Positions 1-8,712 are shown, numbered from the stretch's first letter. The stretch: 64,000 nt of DNA from Mesorhizobium sp. J428 (GCF_024699925.1 NZ_JAJOMX010000001.1:4688001-4752000); one strand, 5' to 3'. Program-made: numbers and translations. The notes: generated by a model not told the origin, from the sequence alone.

Positions 1-2
1 TC

Positions 3-2603
3 TACGCGCTGTCGAAGCGGCTCGACCGGCGCATCATGGTCCGGCTGGTCAAGGGCGCCTACTGGGACACGGAGATCAAACGGGCGCAGACGCTGGGGCT
101 CGCCGGCTATCCGGTGTTTACCCGCAAGGCCAATACCGACGTCTCCTACATCGCCTGCGCCAAGAAGCTGATCGGCATGACCGACCGCATCTACCCGCAG
201 TTCGCCACGCACAATGCGCATACGGTGGCCGCGATCCTGGCGATGGCCGAGGACAAGTCGGCCTTCGAGTTCCAGCGCCTGCACGGCATGGGCGAGGCGC
301 TGCACGAGGCGGTGCGCGCGAGCGAAGGCACGCGCTGCCGCATCTATGCGCCGGTGGGCGCGCACCAGGACCTGCTCGCCTATCTGGTGCGGCGCCTGCT
401 GGAGAACGGCGCCAACTCGTCCTTCGTGCACCAGATCGTCGACGAGGAGGTGAGCGCCGAGACAATCGCGCGCGATCCGTTCGAGATCGTGGAGAACCAG
501 GGCAGCGCGCATAATCCGCTCATTCCTTTCCCGTCCGAGATCTTCCTTCCTGCCCGCCAGAACTCCATCGGACACGACCTCAACGACCCGATCGCATTGT
601 CGGACATCCATGCCGGGCGTGGACAGTTTTCCGACAAGAACCGCTGGACGGCGGGCGGCGCGGGACGCGAGCGGCCGATCGTCAACCCTGCGAAGCCGAA
701 CGACATCGTCGGCACCGTGCGCGAAGCGGGCGCGGAGGCAGTGAAGGCCGCCGTCGGCCGCGCGGTCGAGGCGTTTCCGGCCTGGGCGGCAACGCCGGCG
801 GCGGAACGGTCGGCGACGCTGCTGCGCGCCGCCGATCTCTACGAGGCGCACGAGGCCGAGTTCCTGGCGCTGTGCACCCGCGAGGCGGGCAAGACGCTCG
901 CCGACGGCGTGGCGGAACTGCGCGAGGCGGTCGACTTCCTGCGCTACTACGCGGCGGAGGCCGCGAAGGCGGAGGTGGGGACTTCCGCGCGCGGCGTGAT
1001 CGCCTGCATCTCGCCGTGGAATTTTCCGCTGGCGATCTTCACCGGCCAGGTGGCGGCGGCGCTCGTCACAGGCAATGCGGTGATCGCCAAGCCCGCCGAG
1101 CAGACGCCGCTGATCGCCGCGCGGGCGGTCGCGCTGCTGCACGAGGCGGGGGTGCCGGAAGACGCGCTGCAGCTTCTGCCGGGCGACGGCCCGTCGGTCG
1201 GCGCGCCGCTGACGGCCGACCCGCGCATTGCCGGCGTCTGCTTCACCGGCTCGACCGAGGTTGCCCGGATCATCGAGCGGCAGCTGGCCGAGACGGCGGC
1301 GCCAGACGCGATGCTGATCGCCGAGACCGGCGGGTTGAACGCAATGGTGGTCGATTCGACCGCACTCCCCGAGCAGGCGGTGCGCGACATCCTGGCCTCG
1401 GCCTTCCAGAGTGCAGGCCAGCGTTGCTCGGCGCTGCGCATCCTCTATGTGCAGTCGGACGTCGAGGACAAGGTGCTGGAGATGCTGACCGGCGCGATGA
1501 AGGCGCTGGTTGTCGGCGATCCCTGGCTCTATCCGACCGATGTTGGGCCGGTGATCGATGTCGAGGCGCGCGACACGATCTCGGCCTATTGCAAGGCGAT
1601 GGCGGCGAAGGGGCGGCTGGTCGCAAAGCTCGACGCGCCGGGCGAGGGGCTGTTCGTGCCGCCGCACATCTTCCGCGTCGACGGCATCGCCGAGATGGAG
1701 CGCGAGGTGTTCGGCCCGGTGCTGCACGTCGCGACCTTCGAGCCGGAGGAGCTCGACCTCGTGGTGGCGAACATCAACGGCAAGGGCTACGGCCTGACTT
1801 TCGGCCTGCATACCCGTATCGAGGCGCGCGTGCAGCGGGTCATCGACCGCATCCATGCCGGCAACGTCTACGTCAACCGCAACCAGATCGGCGCGGTGGT
1901 GGGCTCGCAGCCCTTCGGCGGCGAGGGCTTGTCGGGCACGGGCCCCAAGGCCGGCGGACCGCATTACCTGCGCCGCTTCCGCACCTCGGCGGTGGCCACG
2001 GGCGACGTCGGCCAGGCCGCGGCAGTGGCGCTGCCGCGCCGCTTCCCCGATGCGCGGATGGACAACTGGTCGACGCGGACGGACCGGATCGCGGTGCTGC
2101 GCAAACACCTGCGCGGCAAGGCGGGCGAGGCGATCGCGGCCGCCGCCGCGACCGAGTTCGGCCCGGTCGACCTGCCGGGACCGACGGGCGAATCGAACAC
2201 GCTGACGCTGGTGCCGCGCGGCAAGGTGCTGTGCCTGGGACCCGACGCGGACACGCTGCTGGCGCAGACGGTGCAGGCGCTCGCTGCCGGCAATTCGGTG
2301 GTCGCCGTGGCGCCGAGGGCCGCGGCAGCGCTCCAGCCGCTTATCGGCAAGGGCCTGCCGCTCGACGTGCTGGACGGGACGCTTATGCAGGGGGAACTCG
2401 CCGCGACAACGGTCGACGCGGTGGCCTATTCGCGCGCCGGAGCGACCGCGCGGGAGATCAGGCGCATACTTGCCGAGAAGCCCGGCCCGATCGTGCCGCT
2501 GATCGCGGAGACGATCCACCCGGCCGCCTATGCCCACGAGCGCTCGGTCTGCGTCGACACCACCGCCGCCGGCGGCAATGCGAGCCTGTTAGCGGCAAGC
2601 TGA
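3..2603 (+). CDS. putA: Bifunctional proline dehydrogenase / L-glutamate-gamma-semialdehyde dehydrogenase PutA, 5'-truncated by the window edge
   Basis: PutA oxidises proline to P5C with an FAD-dependent PRODH domain and then oxidises glutamate semialdehyde to glutamate with an NAD-dependent ALDH domain. The reading frame is already open at base 3, so about 866 residues are present and the N-terminus lies outside the window. Visible are the end of the PRODH barrel (VKGAYWDTEIKRAQ, THNAHT, HGMGEAL, APVGAHQDLLAYLVRRLLENG), then the ALDH domain with GSTEVA, the catalytic-region Glu in AETGG and the catalytic Cys in SAGQRCSAL, then a C-terminal ALDH-like domain ending in the usual VDTTAAGGNASLL signature. 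This is the long trifunctional-type domain layout, but the N-terminal DNA-binding region cannot be checked. It stands alone, with about 270 non-coding bases downstream. Confidence 0.97.
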   Translation, partial: YALSKRLDRRIMVRLVKGAYWDTEIKRAQTLGLAGYPVFTRKANTDVSYIACAKKLIGMTDRIYPQFATHNAHTVAAILAMAEDKSAFEFQRLHGMGEALHEAVRASEGTRCRIYAPVGAHQDLLAYLVRRLLENGANSSFVHQIVDEEVSAETIARDPFEIVENQGSAHNPLIPFPSEIFLPARQNSIGHDLNDPIALSDIHAGRGQFSDKNRWTAGGAGRERPIVNPAKPNDIVGTVREAGAEAVKAAVGRAVEAFPAWAATPAAERSATLLRAADLYEAHEAEFLALCTREAGKTLADGVAELREAVDFLRYYAAEAAKAEVGTSARGVIACISPWNFPLAIFTGQVAAALVTGNAVIAKPAEQTPLIAARAVALLHEAGVPEDALQLLPGDGPSVGAPLTADPRIAGVCFTGSTEVARIIERQLAETAAPDAMLIAETGGLNAMVVDSTALPEQAVRDILASAFQSAGQRCSALRILYVQSDVEDKVLEMLTGAMKALVVGDPWLYPTDVGPVIDVEARDTISAYCKAMAAKGRLVAKLDAPGEGLFVPPHIFRVDGIAEMEREVFGPVLHVATFEPEELDLVVANINGKGYGLTFGLHTRIEARVQRVIDRIHAGNVYVNRNQIGAVVGSQPFGGEGLSGTGPKAGGPHYLRRFRTSAVATGDVGQAAAVALPRRFPDARMDNWSTRTDRIAVLRKHLRGKAGEAIAAAAATEFGPVDLPGPTGESNTLTLVPRGKVLCLGPDADTLLAQTVQALAAGNSVVAVAPRAAAALQPLIGKGLPLDVLDGTLMQGELAATTVDAVAYSRAGATAREIRRILAEKPGPIVPLIAETIHPAAYAHERSVCVDTTAAGGNASLLAAS

Positions 2604-2758
2604 GGCGCGCCTCCTTCTTCCCGTTCATGGAGAAGGTGCCCGAAGGGCGGATGATGGCATGGCGCAAGCTTGCGGAAGCTGGGCAGCTCCCTCGCTATCC
2701 TGATCTGCGCTCTGACGTGGTCGCGACAGTCGAACTGCTTGCTTGCCCGACGCTCTGG

Positions 2759-2787
2759 ATTCCGGGTTCGCTGCGCGGACCCGGAAT
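2759..2787. repeat. Short palindromic (REP-like) element
   Basis: Nine-base inverted arms, ATTCCGGGT (2759-2767) and ACCCGGAAT (2779-2787), flank an 11-base loop and are followed by GACGGGCG. It lies in the non-coding stretch after putA (2604-2877), where I see no convincing gene. The CCGGG/CCCGG core followed by a GACG motif resembles the elements at 3516-3655 and 12771-12810, so these may be one dispersed family. Confidence 0.45.
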
Positions 2788-2877
2788 GACGGGCGCGCGC
2801 GATTGTCCTCCCCGTGTGAGGGAAGGCCGATCTCATATGTATTGACCACTGCGAGAAGGGGCACGACAGGCGCACCT

Positions 2878-3279
2878 TCAGGATGTGTCATGGAGTTCGA
2901 CCGGAACGACGGCTATGGCGCGCCTCTCGATGAGCGCGCTCAGGCCATGGATCGCGGCGCCCTCATTGCCGGCCTCATCGGAGGCCTGACCCCGATGCAG
3001 GAACGAGAGATGCAGCAGCTGCGCCGCGATGGCCTGCATGTAGAGCCCAAACGCCCTGAGTGAATCGGCGATGTCCTCGGCATCGAAGGGATTGCTGCCG
3101 AAGCCGGCCGGCATCGGGACGGGCGTCCAGGTTCCGCGTGCGGAGCTCCGAAGCGAGCCCTCGACATAGCCCCTGAGCAGCGCATTGGCCTGCCAGGCGG
3201 CCCACAGCACGCACCAGCGGACCCAGAACGAGCGGCTGGCAGCCTGTTCGGCCATGTCGGCGATCGAGAACAGGCGCAT
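2878..3279 (-). CDS. Hypothetical protein, about 133 aa
   Basis: I do not recognise this gene. From the ATG at 3279 it would encode a 133-residue protein, tryptophan-rich near the N-terminus (SFWVRWCVLWAAWQANALLR), followed by a Pro/Gly stretch and a helical segment (SLRAFGLYMQAIAAQLLHL). The mix of amphipathic helices and ordinary codon use makes it look more protein-like than the overlapping plus-strand frame (2890-3063). No signal peptide or known motif is evident. The spacing of hydrophobic and Trp residues is loosely reminiscent of phasin or PHA-associated proteins, but that is only an impression. A longer in-frame start exists at 3333. Confidence 0.4.
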   Translation of the reverse strand: MRLFSIADMAEQAASRSFWVRWCVLWAAWQANALLRGYVEGSLRSSARGTWTPVPMPAGFGSNPFDAEDIADSLRAFGLYMQAIAAQLLHLSFLHRGQASDEAGNEGAAIHGLSALIERRAIAVVPVELHDTS

Positions 3280-3772
3280 GACGATCCTCGCCTTTAACGC
3301 CTGTTCCCTCCCCGCCTTCGCCCTCCAGCCCATCGCCGGCTCCCGTTTGACTGGGCACAGTGTGGTGCATGCTGGAAGAGGGTGGATGGAAAAGATTTGC
3401 GCGTCAGCAGGAACAAGGGGTTAGCGGAGAACAGGCGGAAATTGGTCCATCGAATGGATGTACCGGAACCGACCGCCGAGGCTTTCCCAAGTCGGCGCTC
3501 GCCCCTTCGCGCGACGTCATCCCGGCGACCGGAGGTCAGCCGGGATCGATTAACCTTGGCGGGTCGGCGCTACCCTGTTCTGCGACCGTGGGGTGTTTCG
3601 GCGTATAACCGGAGAGAGGAATGGGTCCCGGCTGACCTCCGGTCGCCGGGATGACGGTCGCGTAGGGTGGGCGTTGCGCGGGGCGGGCGAGACGGACGGC
3701 TCGTCCCGGCAAGGGACCGCCGAAGGCGGTGGAGGGCGCGCCGGGGCGTGACTGCTCGGCGGGCGGCTGCGC
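3280..3772. other. Intergenic stretch, no convincing gene
   Basis: About 490 bases separate the hypothetical gene at 2878-3279 from the haem locus. Short frames exist on both strands, but none has a plausible start, composition or recognisable product. The stretch contains the long inverted repeat described at 3516-3655. Nothing else is visible. Confidence 0.5.
3516..3655. repeat. Long inverted repeat with perfect 30-base arms
   Basis: The left arm at 3516-3545 is the exact reverse complement of the right arm at 3626-3655; the match extends one base further outward and then continues after a one-base gap. The 80-base interior shows no gene. Each arm carries the ATCCCGGCGACCGGAGGTC core. The pair could form a large cruciform or hairpin, or could be two oppositely oriented copies of a dispersed intergenic repeat. 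A diverged relative of the right arm (GAATGGGTCCCGG then CCGGGA then GACG) occurs at 12771-12810. Confidence 0.75.
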
Positions 3773-4087
3773 TTACGCGCCTTCGACGATCGAGAAACCT
3801 TCGAAGGTCGGGTGGCCGAGATAGCTGGGTTTGGTCGTGCCGGCATTGCGGTGCGAGGCGCGGAACTGTTCGGATTTGGTCCAGGCGCTGAAATCGTCGA
3901 AGCTGTCCCACACGGTGTGCGAGGCGTAGAGCGTGTAGCCTTCGGCCTCGTTGACCGGCCCTTTCAGCAGATGGAACTGCTTGAAACCCTTCATCTCGTG
4001 CAGGTTCGAATCGCGCCCCTTCCAGACGTTCTCGAAGCCCTCCTCCGAGCCGCGAACGACCTTGAAGCGATTCATGGCGATATACAT
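3773..4087 (-). CDS. hmuQ: IsdG/HmuQ-type haem-degrading monooxygenase (antibiotic biosynthesis monooxygenase fold)
   Basis: A 104-residue protein of the ABM-fold haem monooxygenase group, which cleaves imported haem in the cytoplasm to release iron. Seen in the sequence: the N-terminal strand YIAMNRFKVV, the motif WKGRDSNLHEMKGFKQFHLLKGP, the YTLYASHTVWDSFDDFSAW block and a conserved C-terminal His region (RASHRNAG). The ATG at 4087 shares its A with the TGA of the upstream gene and has AAAGGA about seven bases before it; a TTG at 4090 is the alternative. It is the last gene of the minus-strand haem operon (receptor, secreted protein, tonB, unknown, this gene), which supports a haem-degradation role. 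The symbol rests on family resemblance plus context; hmuD is the other possible name. Confidence 0.8.
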   Translation of the reverse strand: MYIAMNRFKVVRGSEEGFENVWKGRDSNLHEMKGFKQFHLLKGPVNEAEGYTLYASHTVWDSFDDFSAWTKSEQFRASHRNAGTTKPSYLGHPTFEGFSIVEGA

Positions 4088-4356
4088 CAACGGGTTCCTT
4101 TCAGGCTGCGGGAGTCGCGGTCGGGCAGCTTTTCCTCCGCTGCGCGGCCGATGACGCTTAGAACGTTGCCGGGGACAAATAGGCCGGGGCGACCCGACGG
4201 GGAAGGGCCTGCCTGCTCCGGCACGCCATGATCGGCCAGGCGCACGACCTGCGGGTCGGCCTCGAGGCGCGCGCGTTCCTCGAACAGGCGGAGGAGATCG
4301 GGGTGGAGGCCATCGCCGAAGGCGCTGGCGAGCTCGTGGAGGCGCAGGAGGTTCAT
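4087..4356 (-). CDS. Small unknown protein in the haem operon
   Basis: An 89-residue protein I cannot assign. It is rich in Leu, Arg and Glu at the N-terminus (LLRLHELASAFGDGLHPDLLRLFEERARLE) and ends in a charged tail; there is no signal peptide, membrane segment or cysteine. The ATG at 4356 is preferred because GAGAGGA lies about seven bases upstream, whereas the ATG at 4362 sits almost on top of that site. It starts 13 bases after tonB, and its stop codon overlaps the start of the haem monooxygenase gene, so the genes are almost certainly co-transcribed. A role as an accessory factor in haem handling is inference from position only. Confidence 0.6.
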   Translation of the reverse strand: MNLLRLHELASAFGDGLHPDLLRLFEERARLEADPQVVRLADHGVPEQAGPSPSGRPGLFVPGNVLSVIGRAAEEKLPDRDSRSLKGTR

Positions 4357-4369
4357 GGTCATTTCCTCT

Positions 4370-5689
4370 CTACCGCGCCAGGCCGAGCGGAATCGTGAAC
4401 TGCCAGCTGCTGCGTCCGGCGCCGTCAGGAATGGCAGGGAAGGGGGCTGCACGGCGCACCGCAGCAAGCGCGGCCTGATCGAGTGAGGCCGAGCCGGAGC
4501 TGCGGGCTATGCCGAGGCTGCCCAGCCCGCCGCTGGCGGTGACCGTGAACGCCACCGTCACGTCGCGCTCAGCGCCGGCGCGATCCCTGCGCGAGATACG
4601 CGCGACGGCGCGGCTGATCTTCTGCCTGACCTTGCCAGGATAGTTGGTGACCGCGGAATTGCCAGCGGCCGACGCCTTGCCCTTGCCGGCGTTGTCGGCG
4701 CGGGTTCCGCTCGCCTCGCCGTCGGCGACACCCTTCCTGCCATCGGCCTTGTTCTTGCCGCCCGCACCCGCCGTTGACTTCTTCTCGGCCTTTTTGGCCG
4801 GAGCGTCGGCCTTGGCGGGTTGCTTATCCGCCGGCTTGGCCTCGGCCTTCTTTGCCGGCTTCTCCGCCTTCGGTTTCTCGGCCGGCTTCCGCTTTGCTTC
4901 CGGCACCTTCGGCGACGGGGCAGGTTCGGGCTTTTCCGGCTCGGACGTTTCGGCCACGGCCGGCTCCTCAGGCACCTCGACCACGTCGTCGGGGGGAGGC
5001 AGGGCGGCCGCCTGGGGCACGACGGGGGCGACGGCCTCCTCGTCGGGCACGATCTCGGCCGTGTCGACGGCCAGCACCTGCTGCTGCACCGGGGAGGGCG
5101 CGGCGGTCGCGGCATCGGCCGGCACCGGTTCAACGCGCGGCGGCTCGGCCAGCTCGGCGATCCGTTCGGTGGCGCTTTCCTCGACGGGACTCACCGTCTC
5201 CTCGACCGGCTGCACCGCTTCGACCGGCTCGACCTCGGAGGCGTCGACGGTCTCGACAGGTTTTGCCGGCGTCATGGTGATGATGGAGACGTTGGTGGCG
5301 TCTTCCTCGCCCTCCGGCGTCATGTCGGCATCGGAATTGCCATACATCGCGACACCCGCCTCCTGCGAGCCGGCGATCTGCACACCCTCGTCCTCGCCGC
5401 GCAGCAGGAAGAAGCCGGCGATGGCGGCGTGGAGCGCGACAGAGGCAAGTAGCACCGTCATCCACTTGCGCGGCGCGCGCGAAGCGACGGCTGTCTCGGC
5501 AAGCGGCGCGACCGGCAGCGGCGCAAGGTCGGGATTTTCGGTCTCGATCCAGGCCGGGCGCTGAGGTTCGCGCAGGAAGACATGATGCGGCGCCTGGAAC
5601 GCGTTCGGCGGGTCAAGCCGCGCACGCCGTGCCGCCTGCCGAAGCGGGACCGGAGATCGCGGCAGCGATGGTGCGGGCTGGACCGACAT
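4370..5689 (-). CDS. tonB: TonB family energy transducer
   Basis: TonB couples the proton-motive force from ExbB/ExbD at the inner membrane to outer-membrane receptors. The 439-residue protein has a 76-residue cytoplasmic lead (unusually long), one membrane helix at about 77-96 (MTVLLASVALHAAIAGFFLL), a long periplasmic Pro/Glu/Lys-rich spacer (KPAEKPKAEKPAKK), a Gly/Lys-rich linker and a TonB_C domain over roughly the last 95 residues (SRRDRAGAERDVTVAFTV ... AVRRAAPFPAIP). It begins five bases after the secreted-protein gene and belongs to the operon headed by the haem receptor, so it probably serves that receptor. No exbB/exbD lie in the window. An in-frame start at 5779 would overlap the upstream gene and is rejected. 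Confidence 0.9.
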   Translation of the reverse strand: MSVQPAPSLPRSPVPLRQAARRARLDPPNAFQAPHHVFLREPQRPAWIETENPDLAPLPVAPLAETAVASRAPRKWMTVLLASVALHAAIAGFFLLRGEDEGVQIAGSQEAGVAMYGNSDADMTPEGEEDATNVSIITMTPAKPVETVDASEVEPVEAVQPVEETVSPVEESATERIAELAEPPRVEPVPADAATAAPSPVQQQVLAVDTAEIVPDEEAVAPVVPQAAALPPPDDVVEVPEEPAVAETSEPEKPEPAPSPKVPEAKRKPAEKPKAEKPAKKAEAKPADKQPAKADAPAKKAEKKSTAGAGGKNKADGRKGVADGEASGTRADNAGKGKASAAGNSAVTNYPGKVRQKISRAVARISRRDRAGAERDVTVAFTVTASGGLGSLGIARSSGSASLDQAALAAVRRAAPFPAIPDGAGRSSWQFTIPLGLAR

Positions 5690-5694
5690 TGAAT

Positions 5695-6129
5695 CTACCG
5701 CCCGAAGGAGATGCCCGAGGTGGACTGGGTCCTCAGCGCGGCGAGGCAGGCGTCGGGGGCGGTGCCCGCGCCTGTGCATTCCGTGGCGTCGTTGATCAGC
5801 ACGCGGCTGACATTGGCGCAGTCCACGCCCTTGAGGTCGAACCGGCTCACCTTGGTCTTGCCGGCCGGCAGCGACTTGAAGTCGAGCACGGTGAGGCGGT
5901 CGACCACGCCGGCCTTGTCGAACAGCGCCATCTCGAAAGCCGCGCGATCGACCGGGGTGGCGAGGTTGTTCGCCACCACGAAGGTCAGCCTGCAGCCGCC
6001 TTCCGACGGCTGCAGGGCATTGAGATCGAGGGAGACATGCTGCTCCGGCGAGGCGCTTTGCGCCGCCGCCGGAGCGAGCGGCATCGCGACCAGGGAGGTC
6101 AATACGAGGAGGGATGCCGCAAGGCGCAT
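5695..6129 (-). CDS. Secreted protein between haem receptor and TonB
   Basis: A 144-residue protein with a clear Sec signal peptide (MRLAASLLVLTSLVAMPLAP ending AAAQS). The mature part is a predicted beta-rich domain (CRLTFVVANNLATPVDRAAFEMALF, VSRFDLKGVDCANVSRVLI) with four cysteines (CRLTF, DCANV, ECTG, DACLA) that could form two disulfides. I do not know a function. The ATG at 6129 is chosen; a GTG at 6135 overlapping the receptor's TGA is the alternative and would add two residues. Its place between receptor and tonB suggests a periplasmic partner in TonB-dependent haem uptake, which is inference. Confidence 0.7.
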   Translation of the reverse strand: MRLAASLLVLTSLVAMPLAPAAAQSASPEQHVSLDLNALQPSEGGCRLTFVVANNLATPVDRAAFEMALFDKAGVVDRLTVLDFKSLPAGKTKVSRFDLKGVDCANVSRVLINDATECTGAGTAPDACLAALRTQSTSGISFGR

Positions 6130-6131
6130 GA

Positions 6132-8301
6132 TCACCAGCCGATTTGCTTGGACAGGGAGAGCTTGAACGTACGGCCCTTGGCCGGATCGTTCATGAGGAA
6201 CTCCTTGTACGGGCGGTTGAAGACGTTATCTATGCCCGCCTGGACCTCCCAACCGCGCGCAGCACCTTCCTTCGGAGTCCAGGAGAGGAAGATGTCGTGG
6301 ACGTCGAAGGCTGTAGAGTAACGCGTAGTATTTGTGCTCGGAGGGACGTCGCTATTACGGAAGTCTGCCATCGGCCCTGCCACGAAACGCGCGTTCCAAC
6401 CAAAGCGAACGTCATGCTGCGGAACCTTGCCCCCGAGTGTGAGCTTCAATTCATGCGGTGCAACGGAGGTCAGATACTCTTCGGTGCGGGTAGCCGACAG
6501 ATTGTGACCCACCGTGTACGTATACGCCGCGTTCGCGAATACGTAGTCTGAATCATAGGCCGTCTCGATTTCGAAGCCGTAGATTTCAGCGCTGTCGAAA
6601 TTAACAAATCCCTGAAGATCGGGGTTATCGCCAGCGACGAGCTCCGGATTGAATGCGATCAGGTCAGTCACGTCGTTGTAGAAACCGGTGAACTTGAGCT
6701 GACCGGCGTCGCCTGCCTGAAGCATGTCGTAACCGGACAGGGCAAAGCCCGCCTCATAGTTGGTGGAAAACTCCTTCTTAAGATCAAGGCTCGGAAGGAA
6801 GGTTGCACTCGACCCGCTCGTCGAGAACACTTCGTCGATCGTCGGGAAGCGCTCGGTGTGCGCGATCGAGCCGAAGACGGCAATCGTGTCGTTCAACTTG
6901 TAGTGTGCCGCAAGCTTCGGCGAAATCGCCGTGTCTGTGAACAGAATCGGAACCAGAGACCGCGTCTTCCGGCGTCAGTTCATGCCAGTCGAGACGGACG
7001 CCCGGGATGAGCGTGAGGCGGTCATTCCAGATGAACTCGTTCTGCACGAAGAGACCAGCCTTGAGGTCGGTTCCTTCGGGATGGAACTGAAGATCCATCG
7101 GAGTTCCGTCGTTTTGATAAACGGACGCAACACGCGACTGATGCGCGATCTGGGTGCCGTACGTGAGGTAGTTCTCCCAGCTCGCGCCGCGCCACTCCAT
7201 CGTGTTCTGCGCGTTGAACTGCACAGTCTTGTAGGCGTAGTCAGAGTCGCAAACGACGGCGAACGATCCGGGGCTACAGGCCATCCGCAGGTCAGCGTCG
7301 CGCTGCTTGTTGTTCGTGTCGGAGTAGGACAGCGCCACCTTCACGTCGAGCATGTCGTTGTCCGAGAAGGGGTTCTCATACGAGGCGATCGCCGTCTGAT
7401 CGACGACATGACGGTCCACCAGACCGAAGAACGTGGCAGTCGACGTCTGCGAGAGCTGCTGGTCGTCGAGATCGGAATCCCAACGCTGGTAGGAGAGGCG
7501 GAGCGTGCCCTCGTCGCCAACCTTGAAGGTGCCCTTCGCCAGGCCAGACCAGGCACGGAAATTGGTGCCGATGATCTCGCTTCCATTGCCTGATTCGTAG
7601 ACGTCGGCCTGGCGCCAGTTGCCCATCAGCAGGAATTCGGCGTTCTCGCCCATGCGCTGGGCAAGCGTCGCGGAGCCGAGAACTCCCTTGCCGTTGCTCT
7701 CCAGCGTGGACTTCAGCTTCAGCGCGCCACGCTCGCCCTCGGCAATGAAGTCTGAGGCGTCCTTGGTGGTGAAGTTGACCACGCCGCCGAGCGCGCCGGA
7801 GCCGTAGAGTGTCGACGACGCCGGGCCACGCAGGACCTCGACGCGCTTGAACAGTTCCGGGTCGGAGAAGAATGAACCCAGGCGGTACTGCTCGTAGAAT
7901 TTCTGCACGCCGTCGACATTGACGATGATGCGGCCCTGGTCGCCGGAGTTTTCCGGCGCGCCGACGCCGCGGATATTGAAGGACTGGCCGAGCACGCGGT
8001 CCGAACCGGTGACGTTGACGCCCGGTATCTTGCGGATCACGTCCGCGACGCTGGAGGGCTGCGCGGAGTCGATGTCTTCCTGCTCAAGAACGCTCACCGC
8101 CTGCGGCGTATCGATCGCGACTTTTTCCTGGCCGGCGCCCAGCACCAGGCGCTGGAGTTGGGTGACGCGGCCTTTCTTCTGGCTTTCAGTCGTCACCTGT
8201 TCCGTCGTGGCGTCTTCCTGCGCCTGAACCATTCCCACATTCGCGAAGATCGCGAGGGCGGTGCCGCATAGCAGCGCCCTGTTTCGTCCCACCAGCCCCA
8301 T
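6132..8301 (-). CDS. hmuR: TonB-dependent haem receptor, frameshifted near 6942
   Basis: Outer-membrane receptor for haem. The N-terminal part has a signal peptide (MGLVGRNRALLCGTALAIFA...VQAQ), a plug domain (TPQAVSVLEQEDI, FNIRGVG, VEVLRGPASSTLYGSGALGG) and beta-barrel strands. The frame breaks at SGSDS: the reading continues as FTDTAISPKLAAHYKL one base over, consistent with one extra base at about 6942. The downstream frame runs through AHTERFPTIDEVFSTSG to the C-terminal aromatic signature LSLSKQIGW. Repaired, the protein is about 722 residues, normal for the HmuR/ShmR family. It heads the minus-strand operon and diverges from hmuP across a region with an iron-box candidate. The last third looks less GC-rich than its neighbours. 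A sequencing indel is more likely than true loss, but decay cannot be excluded. Confidence 0.88.
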
Positions 8302-8419
8302 AGTCCTGCTCCTGACACGTTATGGTCATGCTGGCTGGCCCAAAGGCTGGCTCGCTTCATATCTGATCCCGAATTTAAACTTGACTCGTTTACTCCGGTA
8401 TTGCACTCCCTAATAAAGC

Positions 8420-8434
8420 TGATAAGCAGTGTCA
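8420..8434. promoter_or_regulatory. Candidate iron-responsive operator (RirA IRO box)
   Basis: TGATAAGCAGTGTCA fits the TGA-N9-TCA palindrome described for RirA-controlled promoters in rhizobia. On the minus strand it overlaps a TTGACA that could be the -35 element of the haem receptor promoter. It lies in the 198-base gap between the divergent receptor and hmuP genes, and a rirA gene is 4.5 kb away, so repression of both arms by RirA when iron is plentiful is a reasonable inference. Confidence 0.5.
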
Positions 8435-8499
8435 ACAATCCATATCACGATGTCGCCGAGCCAGCCAAGCGAGCAAGGCGCGATGAAGGGGCCGCCACC

Positions 8500-8712
8500 G
8501 TGAACACGAGATTTACCTTCGATCATTCCACAGACGCCGACCGTTCGCTGCTGCGGCGCGAAGGCCTCGCCCGGCCGGTTGCTCCCGTTCCGGCGCGCCG
8601 TGTCGACAGCGCGACCCTGTTCCGGGGCGAGCACGAGATCGGCATCGAACATCATGGTGCGCTCTACCGCCTCAAGATCACGCGGCAGGGCAAGCTGATC
8701 CTAAACAAGTAG
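8500..8712 (+). CDS. hmuP: HemP/HmuP family haem-uptake regulator
   Basis: A small protein of the HemP family; in Bradyrhizobium HmuP is a co-activator of haem-uptake genes. From the GTG at 8500 it is 70 residues and carries the family's C-terminal signature: DSATLFRGEHEIGIEHHG then YRLKITRQGKLILNK. The GTG is preferred because GAAGGGG lies about nine bases upstream; a TTG at 8401 in the same frame would fall in the promoter region and cover the iron-box candidate. It is the first gene of the plus-strand hmuPSTUV operon, 31 bases before hmuS. Confidence 0.88.
   Translation: MNTRFTFDHSTDADRSLLRREGLARPVAPVPARRVDSATLFRGEHEIGIEHHGALYRLKITRQGKLILNK

Noticed and set aside
872..2845. 657-codon plus-strand frame inside putA
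   Set aside because: The product is Arg/Gly low-complexity sequence and overlaps the conserved PutA frame throughout.
2743..3063. 106-codon plus-strand frame opposite the hypothetical gene 2878-3279
   Set aside because: It has no convincing start (it runs through a palindromic repeat) and a weak composition; the minus-strand frame looks more protein-like.
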